Shown here: one piece after another, positions 16,939 to 25,700 of the stretch
Layout: each line of letters opens with the position of its first letter
How positions within the stretch are numbered: position 1 is the stretch's first letter
Origin: an uncultured Odoribacter sp.
GTDB lineage: Bacteria > Bacteroidota > Bacteroidia > Bacteroidales > Marinifilaceae
Length of the DNA: 64,000 nt
Assembly: GCA_900541415.1 (NCBI GenBank)
Contig: UQJP01000011.1
Coordinates: 54,253 to 118,252 of the forward strand
Reading direction: 5' to 3'
The notes under the pieces: generated by a model
What the model was told of the DNA's origin: nothing
What the model saw: only the letters and a program-made list of their open reading frames with translations
The model's database searches: none
Program-made: the position numbers and the translations under genes

Positions 16939-19902
16939 ATGAAAAGACACCTGCTCCTGCTTTGGGTGCTGCTATTTCCGGTCATAACCGGATACGCCCA
17001 ATTCGTAAATTTTGGCCAAGATCGTTCCAGCCTGCGCTGGAGACAGATCAACACAGATAATTTCCAGCTCATCTACCCGGATTTTTTTGAGGCGAACGCC
17101 CAAAAGATGGCCAACATCTACGAACAGCTTTACCGCCATGCCAACACCCTGCAACATAAGCCCGGAAAAATATCGATGATCCTGCATGCCGACGGGGGCG
17201 TTTCGAACGGCAACGTGGGATGGGCTCCGAAAAAGAGCGAACTCTATACCATGCCTCCGCAAGACCCTTCCGACAGCTGGCTGGAACATTTATGTACCCA
17301 TGAATTTCGGCACGTGGTGCAGATCGACAAGGTGAATCAGGGGACGACCAAAGGCTTTTATTACATTTTCGGGGAAATATTCCCGATTGCCGTCGTGGGG
17401 CTGTATGTGCCTATGTGGTTTATGGAAGGAGATGCCGTTTGCTTTGAAACGTCGGTAGGCAAGCTGGGACGCGGACGCTCCCCGGAATTTCTCAACGAAA
17501 TGCGGGCACAGGTGGTGGAAAAAGGAATCTACTCGTTTTATAAAGCCATTTTGGGATCGTACAAAGATTATGTTCCCAACCGCTATAATATGGGTTATTT
17601 CATGACCGCAAATGCCCGGGCGAATTACGGCGACGATATATGGGCGAAAGCCCTGGAACGCACGGGACGCCGCCCCTTCGGGATTACCCCTTTCGCCAAA
17701 AGCCTGAAACTGACGATGGCCGGACGGCGGGACAGCCTGTGGAACACCCCGCAATTCCGGTCGCTGTTCACCAATCCCGACAGCGTACGCCTGAAAAACA
17801 CGTATTGCGATGCCAAACGGACGCTTTACCTGGACAATTTCACTGAATTGCAACAGATTTGGAAGCGGGAGGCCGAACAGGTGAAAGACCGATTCGACAC
17901 CATCGCCACCAAGAATAAATACTACGCCGATTATTATTACCCCACTCCCAGCGGGACGGAGGGACTGATCGCCTATAAAAAAGGATTGCAGCAATCCGGG
18001 GCGTTCGTGCATCTTAAAAACGGGAAAGAGAAAAAGCTCACCCGCACAGGCGTGCTGGACGATTATAAATTCGCCCTGAACGGGAACAAAATCGCCTGGA
18101 CGGAATATAAACCGCATTTCCGGTGGGAACAGGGAGGACGGATGACCTTGACCACCTATGACATGAAACGGAAAAGGTATCACCGCTACCGCAGCCCGAA
18201 CAACCGCTTTTCGCCTTTTGCCGTGGACAAGGGCTGGGGATGCGTGGAGGTGGACAACCGGAACGAGGCTTCTATCGTGCTGCTCGATTCCACCCTGAAA
18301 CAGGAAACCTGGAGGCTCAAAGCGAATCGGGACGAATTGTTCCTCCATCCGGTGTATGCCGACGGCAAAATCACAACAGTGGTACAAACGCCCTCCGGAC
18401 TGCATCTGGAAACCATCGATATTGCAACCCGCGAACGCCGGACTATTTACGACACCGTATCCTACGAATTGGACAATCCCACCGTCACAACGGACAGCAC
18501 GCTGGTTTTCAGGGCTTCTTTCAACGGGAACAATGCTTTGTACAGGCTATCCGGCAACCAGGCGCAAAACATTTTGAATGCCCCTTTCGGTATGCGTTTC
18601 CCGGCTTTCAGCCCGGCACAAGATTCCCTCTATTTTTCTTTTTACACCTCCGACGGATATAAACCGGGAAAAGCCAAACTTTCCGATTTACAAGGGAAGC
18701 CCGTGGAAATGGCGGTTTTCCGGTTGGCCGACACGCTGAAACGGCAGGAGGACTGGCAATTGAACCTGAATGCCGATTCCGTTTATTCCACCCGCCGTTA
18801 CCGTAAATTCACCCATCTGGTGAATCTCCATAGCTGGGGCCCCTTAGCCGTAGACCTCAATCAAAGGGAAGTCAATCTCGGAGCGGTGGTTTATTCGCAA
18901 AATAAGCTGAGCACCCTTTCATTTATGGCAGGTTATTTGTGGAGAGACGGTTACGATCACGGGGCTTGGACACTCAACGCCACATACAGTGGCTGGTGGC
19001 CTGTGATCGACGTTGAATTTAAAAGCGGGCGGAACAGCGACCGCCTGTGGCTTACCGAAGCGCAGAACCTGCAAACCCAGCGCAAAGAGTCGCTGTATGT
19101 TTCGGCAAAATCATGGCTATCGTCCACAGATGTCACAGCCCGGCTACCCCTGAATATTTCGGTAAAAAATTTCAGCCGCTACATCCAGCCGTATTTCCGC
19201 TATAAAGTGGAGGGGCTTCACGATTCCAAGCCCCGGACGGCTTATAGCATCATCCAGACAGACACAGCCATTTACCTGCAAAAGGTGAATAAGGACCAAT
19301 ATGCGATCGATTTACCGAACCGCTATTATCAATTCCTGGAATACGGGGCCACATTCAGCAATCAAACCCGCATGACCGAACAGGAGATCAGTCCCCGCTG
19401 GGGACAAATGCTGTCGGCAGGTTTCACCCATTGCCCGTTGAAATCGATGGATTTAGGCTACCAATGGTGGACGGACAGCCGCCTTTATTTTCCGGGATTC
19501 GCTAAAAACCACTCTCTTTCCATATACGGGGGATTCCAGCACATGTCGGACAAGATCAGGAATTACAGCAATAAAATCCTCGAACCCAGGGGAATTTCGT
19601 TGAAAGGTTATGAAATCGGCAGCCTTCGGACCACCTACCGCCTGCCTTTATGCTATCCCGACCAAAATATCAGCTCGGTGTTATACATCAAGGGCGTGGA
19701 AGGTGCGGTGTTTTTCGATATGGGATCGGCCCGTTCCCTGTTGGGACAAAAAAATTACTATTCAACAGGCTTCGAACTTTCGGCGGATACGCATTTTTTC
19801 CGGCTCACCTATCCGGTGCATTTAGGTTTCCGCACGGGCTACGAAACCCAGCATAAAAAAATGTTTGCCAACCTGATTTTCTCGATCGGATTGAGCATAT
19901 AA
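16939..19902 (+). CDS. Metallopeptidase-type / beta-propeller / outer-membrane-barrel fusion protein
   Basis: 987 residues with a signal peptide (to about residue 20, GYAQF). The N-terminal part has HEFRH at 121-125 and a later WFMEGDA near 158, the HExxH...E layout of gluzincin zinc peptidases. The centre (about 300-600) has alternating strands with repeats like a TolB-type propeller. The C-terminal 350 residues are rich in amphipathic strands with aromatic ends, and the chain ends in LIFSIGLSI, as expected of an outer-membrane barrel. The likely location is the outer membrane. Homologues in Bacteroides are usually annotated only as hypothetical or TolB-like. Substrate unknown. Confidence 0.72.
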   Translation: MKRHLLLLWVLLFPVITGYAQFVNFGQDRSSLRWRQINTDNFQLIYPDFFEANAQKMANIYEQLYRHANTLQHKPGKISMILHADGGVSNGNVGWAPKKSELYTMPPQDPSDSWLEHLCTHEFRHVVQIDKVNQGTTKGFYYIFGEIFPIAVVGLYVPMWFMEGDAVCFETSVGKLGRGRSPEFLNEMRAQVVEKGIYSFYKAILGSYKDYVPNRYNMGYFMTANARANYGDDIWAKALERTGRRPFGITPFAKSLKLTMAGRRDSLWNTPQFRSLFTNPDSVRLKNTYCDAKRTLYLDNFTELQQIWKREAEQVKDRFDTIATKNKYYADYYYPTPSGTEGLIAYKKGLQQSGAFVHLKNGKEKKLTRTGVLDDYKFALNGNKIAWTEYKPHFRWEQGGRMTLTTYDMKRKRYHRYRSPNNRFSPFAVDKGWGCVEVDNRNEASIVLLDSTLKQETWRLKANRDELFLHPVYADGKITTVVQTPSGLHLETIDIATRERRTIYDTVSYELDNPTVTTDSTLVFRASFNGNNALYRLSGNQAQNILNAPFGMRFPAFSPAQDSLYFSFYTSDGYKPGKAKLSDLQGKPVEMAVFRLADTLKRQEDWQLNLNADSVYSTRRYRKFTHLVNLHSWGPLAVDLNQREVNLGAVVYSQNKLSTLSFMAGYLWRDGYDHGAWTLNATYSGWWPVIDVEFKSGRNSDRLWLTEAQNLQTQRKESLYVSAKSWLSSTDVTARLPLNISVKNFSRYIQPYFRYKVEGLHDSKPRTAYSIIQTDTAIYLQKVNKDQYAIDLPNRYYQFLEYGATFSNQTRMTEQEISPRWGQMLSAGFTHCPLKSMDLGYQWWTDSRLYFPGFAKNHSLSIYGGFQHMSDKIRNYSNKILEPRGISLKGYEIGSLRTTYRLPLCYPDQNISSVLYIKGVEGAVFFDMGSARSLLGQKNYYSTGFELSADTHFFRLTYPVHLGFRTGYETQHKKMFANLIFSIGLSI

Positions 19903-20133
19903 TTCCCCAAACAGCCCGCCATTCAAAGGTGTCAGGCAGGGGAAACCCGGCAAGTGCGCGGCATCCGGTTAAAAACTGTTCTCCGCAGGCAAACCGTTTC
20001 CCGCGTCCTCATCCAGCCCCAAACGGACTTTCCGGGAAAAATGCCGGAGGGGATGAACGACGTTTCTCCCGGAAAGCCCTGGAAGTATCAGGAGGAAGGG
20101 CAAGCATTCCCACCAATCATCCCGGCTGCGGCT

Positions 20134-21096
20134 TTACTCTTTCAGCAAAGGCAATTGCCCCAGCATATTTTTGATTTTAATAGCTATGCGCGGCATCGGC
20201 TCGGCAACGGTAAGCCCCACCAAATCATACCCGGCAGCAACATCGTTTATCACCCGGATCACCTCCTTTATTTTCATTCCGTCCGGCTCCACCCCCACCC
20301 CGGCGATAATTTCCGCAGGGTCCAGCACATCCAAATCGAAATGAATCACCACTTTGGAAGCCCCTGTTCCCTTTAGCCATTCCAAAATAGCCGAACTGCT
20401 CTCTGCCACCTCCGCAGGCGACAATCCTTTTATACCCAGCTCTTTTTGCCGTTCTTTCATGCCTTCATCCCAGGAACGCAATCCCACGAGCAGAGCTTTG
20501 GAAGCATCGAATTTCGCAGGCAGCAGCCCGGTAATCTCCTTGTCGCCCATTCCCAGGCAAGCCGTCAAAGCCATAGCATGATAACCTTTATAATCATCAT
20601 AAGGTAAATTAACGTCAGGGTGCGCGTCTATCCAGACAATAGCCACATCGTCGGGATATTTTTCCGCCAGGTAAGTGAACGGAACGACACTCACCGCACA
20701 TTCCCCGCCGAGGGTTACAATCTTCCCCGGATCGTTTTCCCGAAGTATTTCGAGAGCGGCTTTCGTCTGTTTCAAAATCACTCGCCGGGCGCTGATTCCT
20801 TTTTCCGTTTCCCGGTCGTTTATATCCAGCGAAACAGGAACTTCCGCTGTTTTTTGTGTACTTTCAGGAGCTAAAAAATTCAGCAACCTCGCCCCCAGAT
20901 AATAGCCCCTTGAAGCGTCGTCTGCGGGAAGGTCGGGCATCCAGTGATCCACTATTCCCCCCTGCCATTGCGGGTAAATCAAACGAAGCGTAGATGTTTT
21001 ATTTTCCATATTCTGATGATTAGTTAATATTTTTTCCTGTGCCTCTGCAAAAACAACGTTGATCGACAAAACTATTGTCCATAGAATCTTCTTCAT
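20134..21096 (-). CDS. Secreted arginase/agmatinase-family hydrolase
   Basis: 320 residues from the ATG at 21096 (MKKILWTIVLSINVVFAEA, a signal peptide). An in-frame ATG at 21117 would lie upstream of the likely transcription start set by the -7 box at 21115-21122. The ureohydrolase core has the metal motifs WIDAHPDVN (DAHxD) and HFDLDVLDP (DxDxxDP). The first metal motif is GGECA rather than GGDH, so a ligand His is replaced by Cys. A later internal Met (MENKTSTLRLIYPQWQGG) matches the start of cytosolic relatives, which suggests a signal peptide was added. Substrate (arginine, agmatine, formiminoglutamate or other) not determinable. Confidence 0.8.
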   Translation of the reverse strand: MKKILWTIVLSINVVFAEAQEKILTNHQNMENKTSTLRLIYPQWQGGIVDHWMPDLPADDASRGYYLGARLLNFLAPESTQKTAEVPVSLDINDRETEKGISARRVILKQTKAALEILRENDPGKIVTLGGECAVSVVPFTYLAEKYPDDVAIVWIDAHPDVNLPYDDYKGYHAMALTACLGMGDKEITGLLPAKFDASKALLVGLRSWDEGMKERQKELGIKGLSPAEVAESSSAILEWLKGTGASKVVIHFDLDVLDPAEIIAGVGVEPDGMKIKEVIRVINDVAAGYDLVGLTVAEPMPRIAIKIKNMLGQLPLLKE

Positions 21097-21114
21097 TTTA
21101 CTTCTGTTTTTATG

Positions 21115-21122
21115 CAAAGGTA
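21115..21122 (-). promoter_or_regulatory. -7 element (TACCTTTG) of the arginase-family gene
   Basis: Exact TAnnTTTG on the minus strand, with a 3-of-4 match to TTTG 20 bp upstream. It overlaps the farther start codon and so favours the ATG at 21096. Confidence 0.6.
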
Positions 21123-21262
21123 AAGCGTCACCGACAATTTCACAAGTACGGCTGAATTATTCATATACTGATAAATTTACCCATATACTACGAAATAAGT
21201 GATATAAGTATTATTTTTACGGATACAATACGAGCGATAGCCTTCATTAAAAAACAAAAGAT

Positions 21263-21616
21263 ATGTATAAGAAAAAAACACCTTTCGATATTGACTGCGG
21301 GATTAAAATCACGATGGAAGTGATCGGCGGGAAATGGAAAAGTTGTATCATCCAGGAATTAAGCGGGGGAGCCAAACGTCCAAGTGAATTGCACCGCCTG
21401 TTCGAAGAAGCCAGCCCGCGGGTCATAAACCAGCAACTGAAAGAATTGGAAATGCACGGAGTGATAAAGAAAAAGATATTTTCCGAACTTCCGCCCCATT
21501 CCGAATACTCCATCACCGAAACGGGCAAAAGCCTGCTCCCTGTGATCGAACAACTGGAAAAATGGGGAGACGGCTTTCGCCCCACCCTAAAAAAAATTCT
21601 CGATATAAAGGATTGA
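21263..21616 (+). CDS. HxlR family winged-helix regulator
   Basis: 117 residues, the full HxlR length. The hallmark opening CGIKITMEVIGGKWKSCIIQEL is present, with RPSELHRLFEEASPRVINQQL as the recognition helix region and a wing (ELPPHSEYSITETGKSLLPVI). HxlR proteins are MarR-like dimers that often sense redox or aldehyde signals. It is transcribed divergently from the arginase-family gene across a short gap, so that gene is the first candidate target. Confidence 0.95.
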   Translation: MYKKKTPFDIDCGIKITMEVIGGKWKSCIIQELSGGAKRPSELHRLFEEASPRVINQQLKELEMHGVIKKKIFSELPPHSEYSITETGKSLLPVIEQLEKWGDGFRPTLKKILDIKD

Positions 21617-21828
21617 AAACATCGGCAAACCTACGGGATGGACAACCGGGCTCAACGCCCTCGCCCATTAAACGCCCGTAAAGAAAAACGGTCATAAAAA
21701 CAAGGCCTTGTTTGAAAGGCCCTGACCGCCGGATTTTCCGGTCGGCAAGCTAAACAACATCATTCCTCCTTCACCCGCGATTCCTGTAAAGAGGGAAACA
21801 CCTGTTATCTCCCTTCTCCTTTTCCCGG

Positions 21829-22500
21829 TCAATGACAGGGAATATACAAGGAATCGTCCCGGGGAATGATTAAAGTGGGGGTATGTGCATATTTTCGGAA
21901 CAAACGGATGTTATACGGGATGTAGAATGAGAACACCCGGAACGGACGCATGATAAAGATCACGCAATCGTCACTCTCCACAAACACTTTTTTCAGGTTC
22001 TTTTCAAAGCTCCCTTCCACAAACACTTTGGTGTAGCGAGCTCCCGATTTTGTGAAGATATTTTCGATAAAATCCACATTGTTCTTCACCATAAAGGCAA
22101 TATCTTCATCTTTCTCTTTCGGCACAATCAGTTCCACCCGGCTATTTTCGTTATTGTGCTGGAAAAAATTCGCCCACACCACCTTTTCCTTATTTTCCTG
22201 CAAATAGCCCACAGGCACTTTCAGTTTGTTATACACTTCCGGCGAATCGTTGGGATGCACGATAATCACGGGTTTCGTAACCGCATAGACATATTTAAGC
22301 AATCTCCTGAATTTAAAGACACTTCTATGGATCACACACAACACGGTGTTCTGATTCAGCAAGGTATTGATCGCCGCCTCCATTTCAGGCACTTTCTCAT
22401 ACCTCAAAGCCAAATGATACATTTCACTGATAGCGGCAGCGTGTGCCGATACCTCGGATTCATTATCCTTATAAAAGGCGACAATCTCATATTTGGTCAT
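21829..22500 (-). CDS. UspA-like cytoplasmic protein
   Basis: 223 residues, no signal peptide and no membrane segment. Two roughly equal halves each begin with a strand and contain words such as KPVIIVHPND, VVWANFFQHNNENSRVELIVPK and CVIFIMRPFRVF, reminiscent of the nucleotide-binding universal stress protein fold, but the GxxGS ATP loop is absent. It is probably a USP-like protein without ATP binding. It stands alone with no recognised neighbours. Function unknown. Confidence 0.5.
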   Translation of the reverse strand: MTKYEIVAFYKDNESEVSAHAAAISEMYHLALRYEKVPEMEAAINTLLNQNTVLCVIHRSVFKFRRLLKYVYAVTKPVIIVHPNDSPEVYNKLKVPVGYLQENKEKVVWANFFQHNNENSRVELIVPKEKDEDIAFMVKNNVDFIENIFTKSGARYTKVFVEGSFEKNLKKVFVESDDCVIFIMRPFRVFSFYIPYNIRLFRKYAHTPTLIIPRDDSLYIPCH

Positions 22501-22623
22501 AATACCCTCGATTTAAGTACGATAAAGATAAGCTAAATAAACACAATTTCTACTTCGAAAAGAAAAAAATTGTCAAGAGGCAAAAAAATGACCGCTCCAT
22601 CAGGAACGGCCGTTCATTTTTTC

Positions 22624-23412
22624 TTATTTCCGGGAATAGGCATCCGCCTTTTCTTTCATCCGCTGCGCCCGTTTTTCACTATCGGGATGGCTGGAAAACA
22701 TCTTATGCACGGTCGATGCCTTCACCCCGTTGGAAAGTTCCACCAACTTCCCCAAAGCCTTCGACATCGCATAGGGATCGAAACCGTTTTTCACACAAAA
22801 ATCAAAGGCATAATCATCGGCTTCATACTCCTGCTTTTGCGAAAACTTCGCTCCGGTAAAAGCTTCCACCAATTTTCCCGCTTCCGAATCGCTCAATTTC
22901 GCCACCGTTCCTCCGGTCGCCCCCGCAGCATTCAGGGCTGCGGAAGTCAGGTAAGCGTTTTTCATCGCATCTTTCACATCCGTATGCACCACATGCCCGA
23001 TCTCGTGCCCGATAATTGCAGCCAGTTCATCATCGTCCATCAGGTCCATCAAGGCGGAAAACACCCGGATACTGCCGTCCCCGCAGGCAAAAGCATTGAC
23101 ATCGATCACTTCGTATACCTTAAAATTCAGCTTCAACCCCTCCACTTCCCCAAACTTTTCCGTAATCCGGTTCAAACGCTGCGTATATTCCGACTCCGGC
23201 TCCGACACCTTATTATTTTTGTCCATCCACGCCACCGATTCCCGGCTAAGGCTGGCAATGTCCTCATCCGATAAGGTCACCGCTTTAGCCACATCGGATG
23301 CCGCTCCCAGCACTTTTTTCGTATCCAGGGAACGATTGCCGATCTTGATCTGAGCCAAAACTCCCGTACTGCAAACAGCCGCCAGCAAGCAGGCCAATAA
23401 AATTCTTTTCAT
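22624..23412 (-). CDS. M48 family zinc metallopeptidase, secreted
   Basis: 262 residues from the ATG at 23412 (MKRILLACLLAAVCSTGVLA, signal peptide with a possible lipid site). In-frame codons farther upstream read a non-signal sequence and were not used. The catalytic motif is HEIGHVVHTD, with a second zinc ligand in YEADDYAFDFC and a conserved SHPDSEKRAQRM near the end, all M48 features (BepA/YcaL type). It likely acts in the periplasm on misfolded or outer-membrane proteins. Single gene, with a -7 box 24 nt upstream of the start. Confidence 0.92.
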   Translation of the reverse strand: MKRILLACLLAAVCSTGVLAQIKIGNRSLDTKKVLGAASDVAKAVTLSDEDIASLSRESVAWMDKNNKVSEPESEYTQRLNRITEKFGEVEGLKLNFKVYEVIDVNAFACGDGSIRVFSALMDLMDDDELAAIIGHEIGHVVHTDVKDAMKNAYLTSAALNAAGATGGTVAKLSDSEAGKLVEAFTGAKFSQKQEYEADDYAFDFCVKNGFDPYAMSKALGKLVELSNGVKASTVHKMFSSHPDSEKRAQRMKEKADAYSRK

Positions 23413-23435
23413 ACTTCCATCCATTAAAATTTCCG

Positions 23436-23443
23436 CAAAAATA
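23436..23443 (-). promoter_or_regulatory. -7 element (TATTTTTG) of the M48 peptidase gene
   Basis: Exact TAnnTTTG on the minus strand, 24 nt before the start codon at 23412. Confidence 0.55.
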
Positions 23444-23532
23444 TAAAATAAAGCAAAGCGTAACACGGTCTGCTCCAAATATTGCCCCAAACCCATTTTA
23501 AAAGGCAAAACGCAAAATATCCGATCCTTCCA

Positions 23533-23550
23533 ATCCCATTGAAATGGGAT
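23533..23550. repeat. 18-bp inverted repeat between the M48 gene and the hydrogenase operon
   Basis: ATCCCATT-GA-AATGGGAT, perfect 8-bp arms. It could be an operator for either divergent transcript. It does not match the Rex consensus. Nothing else was recognised in the 260-nt gap. Confidence 0.5.
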
Positions 23551-23769
23551 AATAAATTAGGAAAATTCCAAAACGGGAATATCCCCAAAAACTCCTTTCA
23601 TTCATATGCTTCGGGCCGTTCCTCCGTCTTTTAAAATCCAGAATGTCAAGAAAGCAGGAGGAATAAAGGCTTGTGCAACATTGAGCAATATTTTTTATAA
23701 AAATTTGACACATTATTTCATTAGAACGTTTGCATTTATTATTTTCGCCGGAAATATTAAAAAAATTTT

Positions 23770-25680
23770 ATGGAGAAAATAAAATCGCCTGCCGGACTGG
23801 CAAAGGTCAGGGAGAAGGCAAAACAGCAGATCGAGCTGCGCGAAAAAAGCCTTCATTCCGACGAGCCGGGAACTTGCGGGTTAAAGACAGGTGCGGCCCA
23901 AATGCAGATTCTGGTCTGTGGCGGCACAGGCTGTAAAGCCTCCGCCAGCCATACCATCGCCTTGAACCTGAAAGCCTATATACAGGAGAGGAATTTGGAG
24001 GAAGACGTACAGGTGGTCACCACAGGCTGTTTTGGCTTCTGCGAGAAAGGACCGATTGTAAAGATCATCCCGGACAATACGTTCTATGTGCAGGTGAAAC
24101 CGGAAGATGCCGCAGAGATCATCGACGAGCATATCATCAACGGGCGCAAAGTGGAACGTTTGCTTTACAGCGACCCGAAAACCCGGCAGCATGTGAGCGA
24201 TTCCAAACACATGGATTTTTACAAAAAGCAACTCCGTATCGCTTTACGGAATTGCGGATTTATAGACCCGGAAAATATCGAAGAATATATAGCTTGCGAA
24301 GGTTACCAGGCACTTGCCCTGTGCCTCACGGAACGTACCCCGGTAGCCGTGATCGACGAGATCAAACGGTCCGGGCTGCGCGGACGCGGAGGGGGCGGTT
24401 TTCCCACAGGCCTGAAATGGGAATTTGCCAGCCGTAACGATACCGACCGCAAATATGTGGTATGCAACGCCGATGAAGGCGATCCGGGGGCATTCATGGA
24501 TCGTTCCATCATGGAAGGCGATCCCCATTCGATCATCGAAGCGATGGCGCTCTGCGGATATAGCATCGGGGCGGATACGGGACTGGTATACATCCGGGCG
24601 GAATATCCCCTGGCGATCGAGCGGCTGAAAACCGCTATCCGGCAAGCGGAAGAATACGGCCTGTTAGGCAACCGGATTTTCGGAACGGACTTCAGTTTCC
24701 ACATCCAGATACGCTACGGGGCGGGAGCCTTTGTGTGCGGGGAGGAAACCGCCCTGATCCATTCTATGGAAGGAGAACGGGGCGAGCCCACTATGAAACC
24801 GCCTTTTCCCGCCGAATCGGGCTATCTGGGAAAACCGACCAACGTGAACAATGTGGAAACCCTCGCCAATATCCCCGTTATCATCACCCGGGGCGCAGAC
24901 TGGTTTGCTTCGGTGGGGACGGAACGCTCGAAAGGCACGAAAGTTTTCGCTTTGGCGGGAAAGATCAACAACGTCGGACTAATAGAAGTGCCTATGGGGA
25001 CTACCCTGCGGGAGGTGATCTACGAAATCGGGGGCGGCATCAAAAACGGCAAGCAATTCAAGGCCGTACAGACCGGAGGCCCTTCCGGCGGCTGCCTCAC
25101 GGAAAAGCACCTCGACACCCCGATCGATTTCGACAACCTGTTAGCGGTAGGCTCGATGATGGGTTCCGGCGGGATGATCGTCATGGACGAGGACGACTGC
25201 ATGGTGGCAGTGTCAAAATTCTATCTGGATTTCATTGTGGAAGAATCGTGCGGCAAATGCACCCCCTGCCGGATCGGCAATAAGCGGCTATATGAAATAC
25301 TCGACCGGATCACGCAGGGAAAAGGCTCGCCTGCCGACCTGAAACAATTGAGGGCTTTAAGCAAGGTCATCAAGGATACCGCCCTGTGCGGACTGGGACA
25401 GACTTCGCCCAACCCGGTACTTTCCACCCTGGATAATTTTTACGATGAATACCTGGCACATGTCACGGAAGGGAAATGCCCGGCAGGACGCTGCAAATCG
25501 CTGCTCACCTACCGCATCAACGCGGAACTCTGCATCGGCTGCACCCTGTGTGCCCGGAATTGTCCGGCAGATGCAATCATCGGGGAACGGAAAAGCCCGC
25601 ATTTCATCGACACGGGCAAATGTATCAAATGCGGCGCATGTAAAGACAGATGTAAATTCAACGCAATCAGCGTAGGGTAA
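23770..25680 (+). CDS. hydB: [FeFe] hydrogenase NuoF-like subunit (HydB)
   Basis: 636 residues. The N-terminal thioredoxin-like [2Fe-2S] domain (about 25-125) contains CGGTGCKAS and TTGCFGFCEKG. The NuoF core has the FMN loop GRGGGGFPTGLKWEF, an NADH-binding region, and the [4Fe-4S] motif ESCGKCTPCRIGNK with the distal CGLGQTSPNP. A C-terminal two-cluster ferredoxin domain has CIGCTLCARNC and CIKCGACKDRC. This subunit takes or gives electrons from NAD(H) in the trimeric electron-confurcating hydrogenase. Cytoplasmic. It leads the operon, with the catalytic subunit 20 nt downstream. Confidence 0.93.
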   Translation: MEKIKSPAGLAKVREKAKQQIELREKSLHSDEPGTCGLKTGAAQMQILVCGGTGCKASASHTIALNLKAYIQERNLEEDVQVVTTGCFGFCEKGPIVKIIPDNTFYVQVKPEDAAEIIDEHIINGRKVERLLYSDPKTRQHVSDSKHMDFYKKQLRIALRNCGFIDPENIEEYIACEGYQALALCLTERTPVAVIDEIKRSGLRGRGGGGFPTGLKWEFASRNDTDRKYVVCNADEGDPGAFMDRSIMEGDPHSIIEAMALCGYSIGADTGLVYIRAEYPLAIERLKTAIRQAEEYGLLGNRIFGTDFSFHIQIRYGAGAFVCGEETALIHSMEGERGEPTMKPPFPAESGYLGKPTNVNNVETLANIPVIITRGADWFASVGTERSKGTKVFALAGKINNVGLIEVPMGTTLREVIYEIGGGIKNGKQFKAVQTGGPSGGCLTEKHLDTPIDFDNLLAVGSMMGSGGMIVMDEDDCMVAVSKFYLDFIVEESCGKCTPCRIGNKRLYEILDRITQGKGSPADLKQLRALSKVIKDTALCGLGQTSPNPVLSTLDNFYDEYLAHVTEGKCPAGRCKSLLTYRINAELCIGCTLCARNCPADAIIGERKSPHFIDTGKCIKCGACKDRCKFNAISVG

Positions 25681-25700
25681 CCCAAACGATCAAATTTCTT

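Noticed and set aside
19954..20376. Open frame between the barrel protein and the arginase-family gene
   Set aside because: It is mostly antisense to the arginase-family gene; the 230 nt before it have no recognisable signal, start context or family similarity.
21701..21740. Short GGCC-rich repeats after the HxlR gene as a terminator
   Set aside because: The arms are only 4-5 bp and do not form one stable stem, so no terminator was called.
23551..23769. Possible Rex (redox sensor) operator before the hydrogenase operon
   Set aside because: A TTGTG-like half site is present near 23671 but no matching second half, so the consensus is not met.
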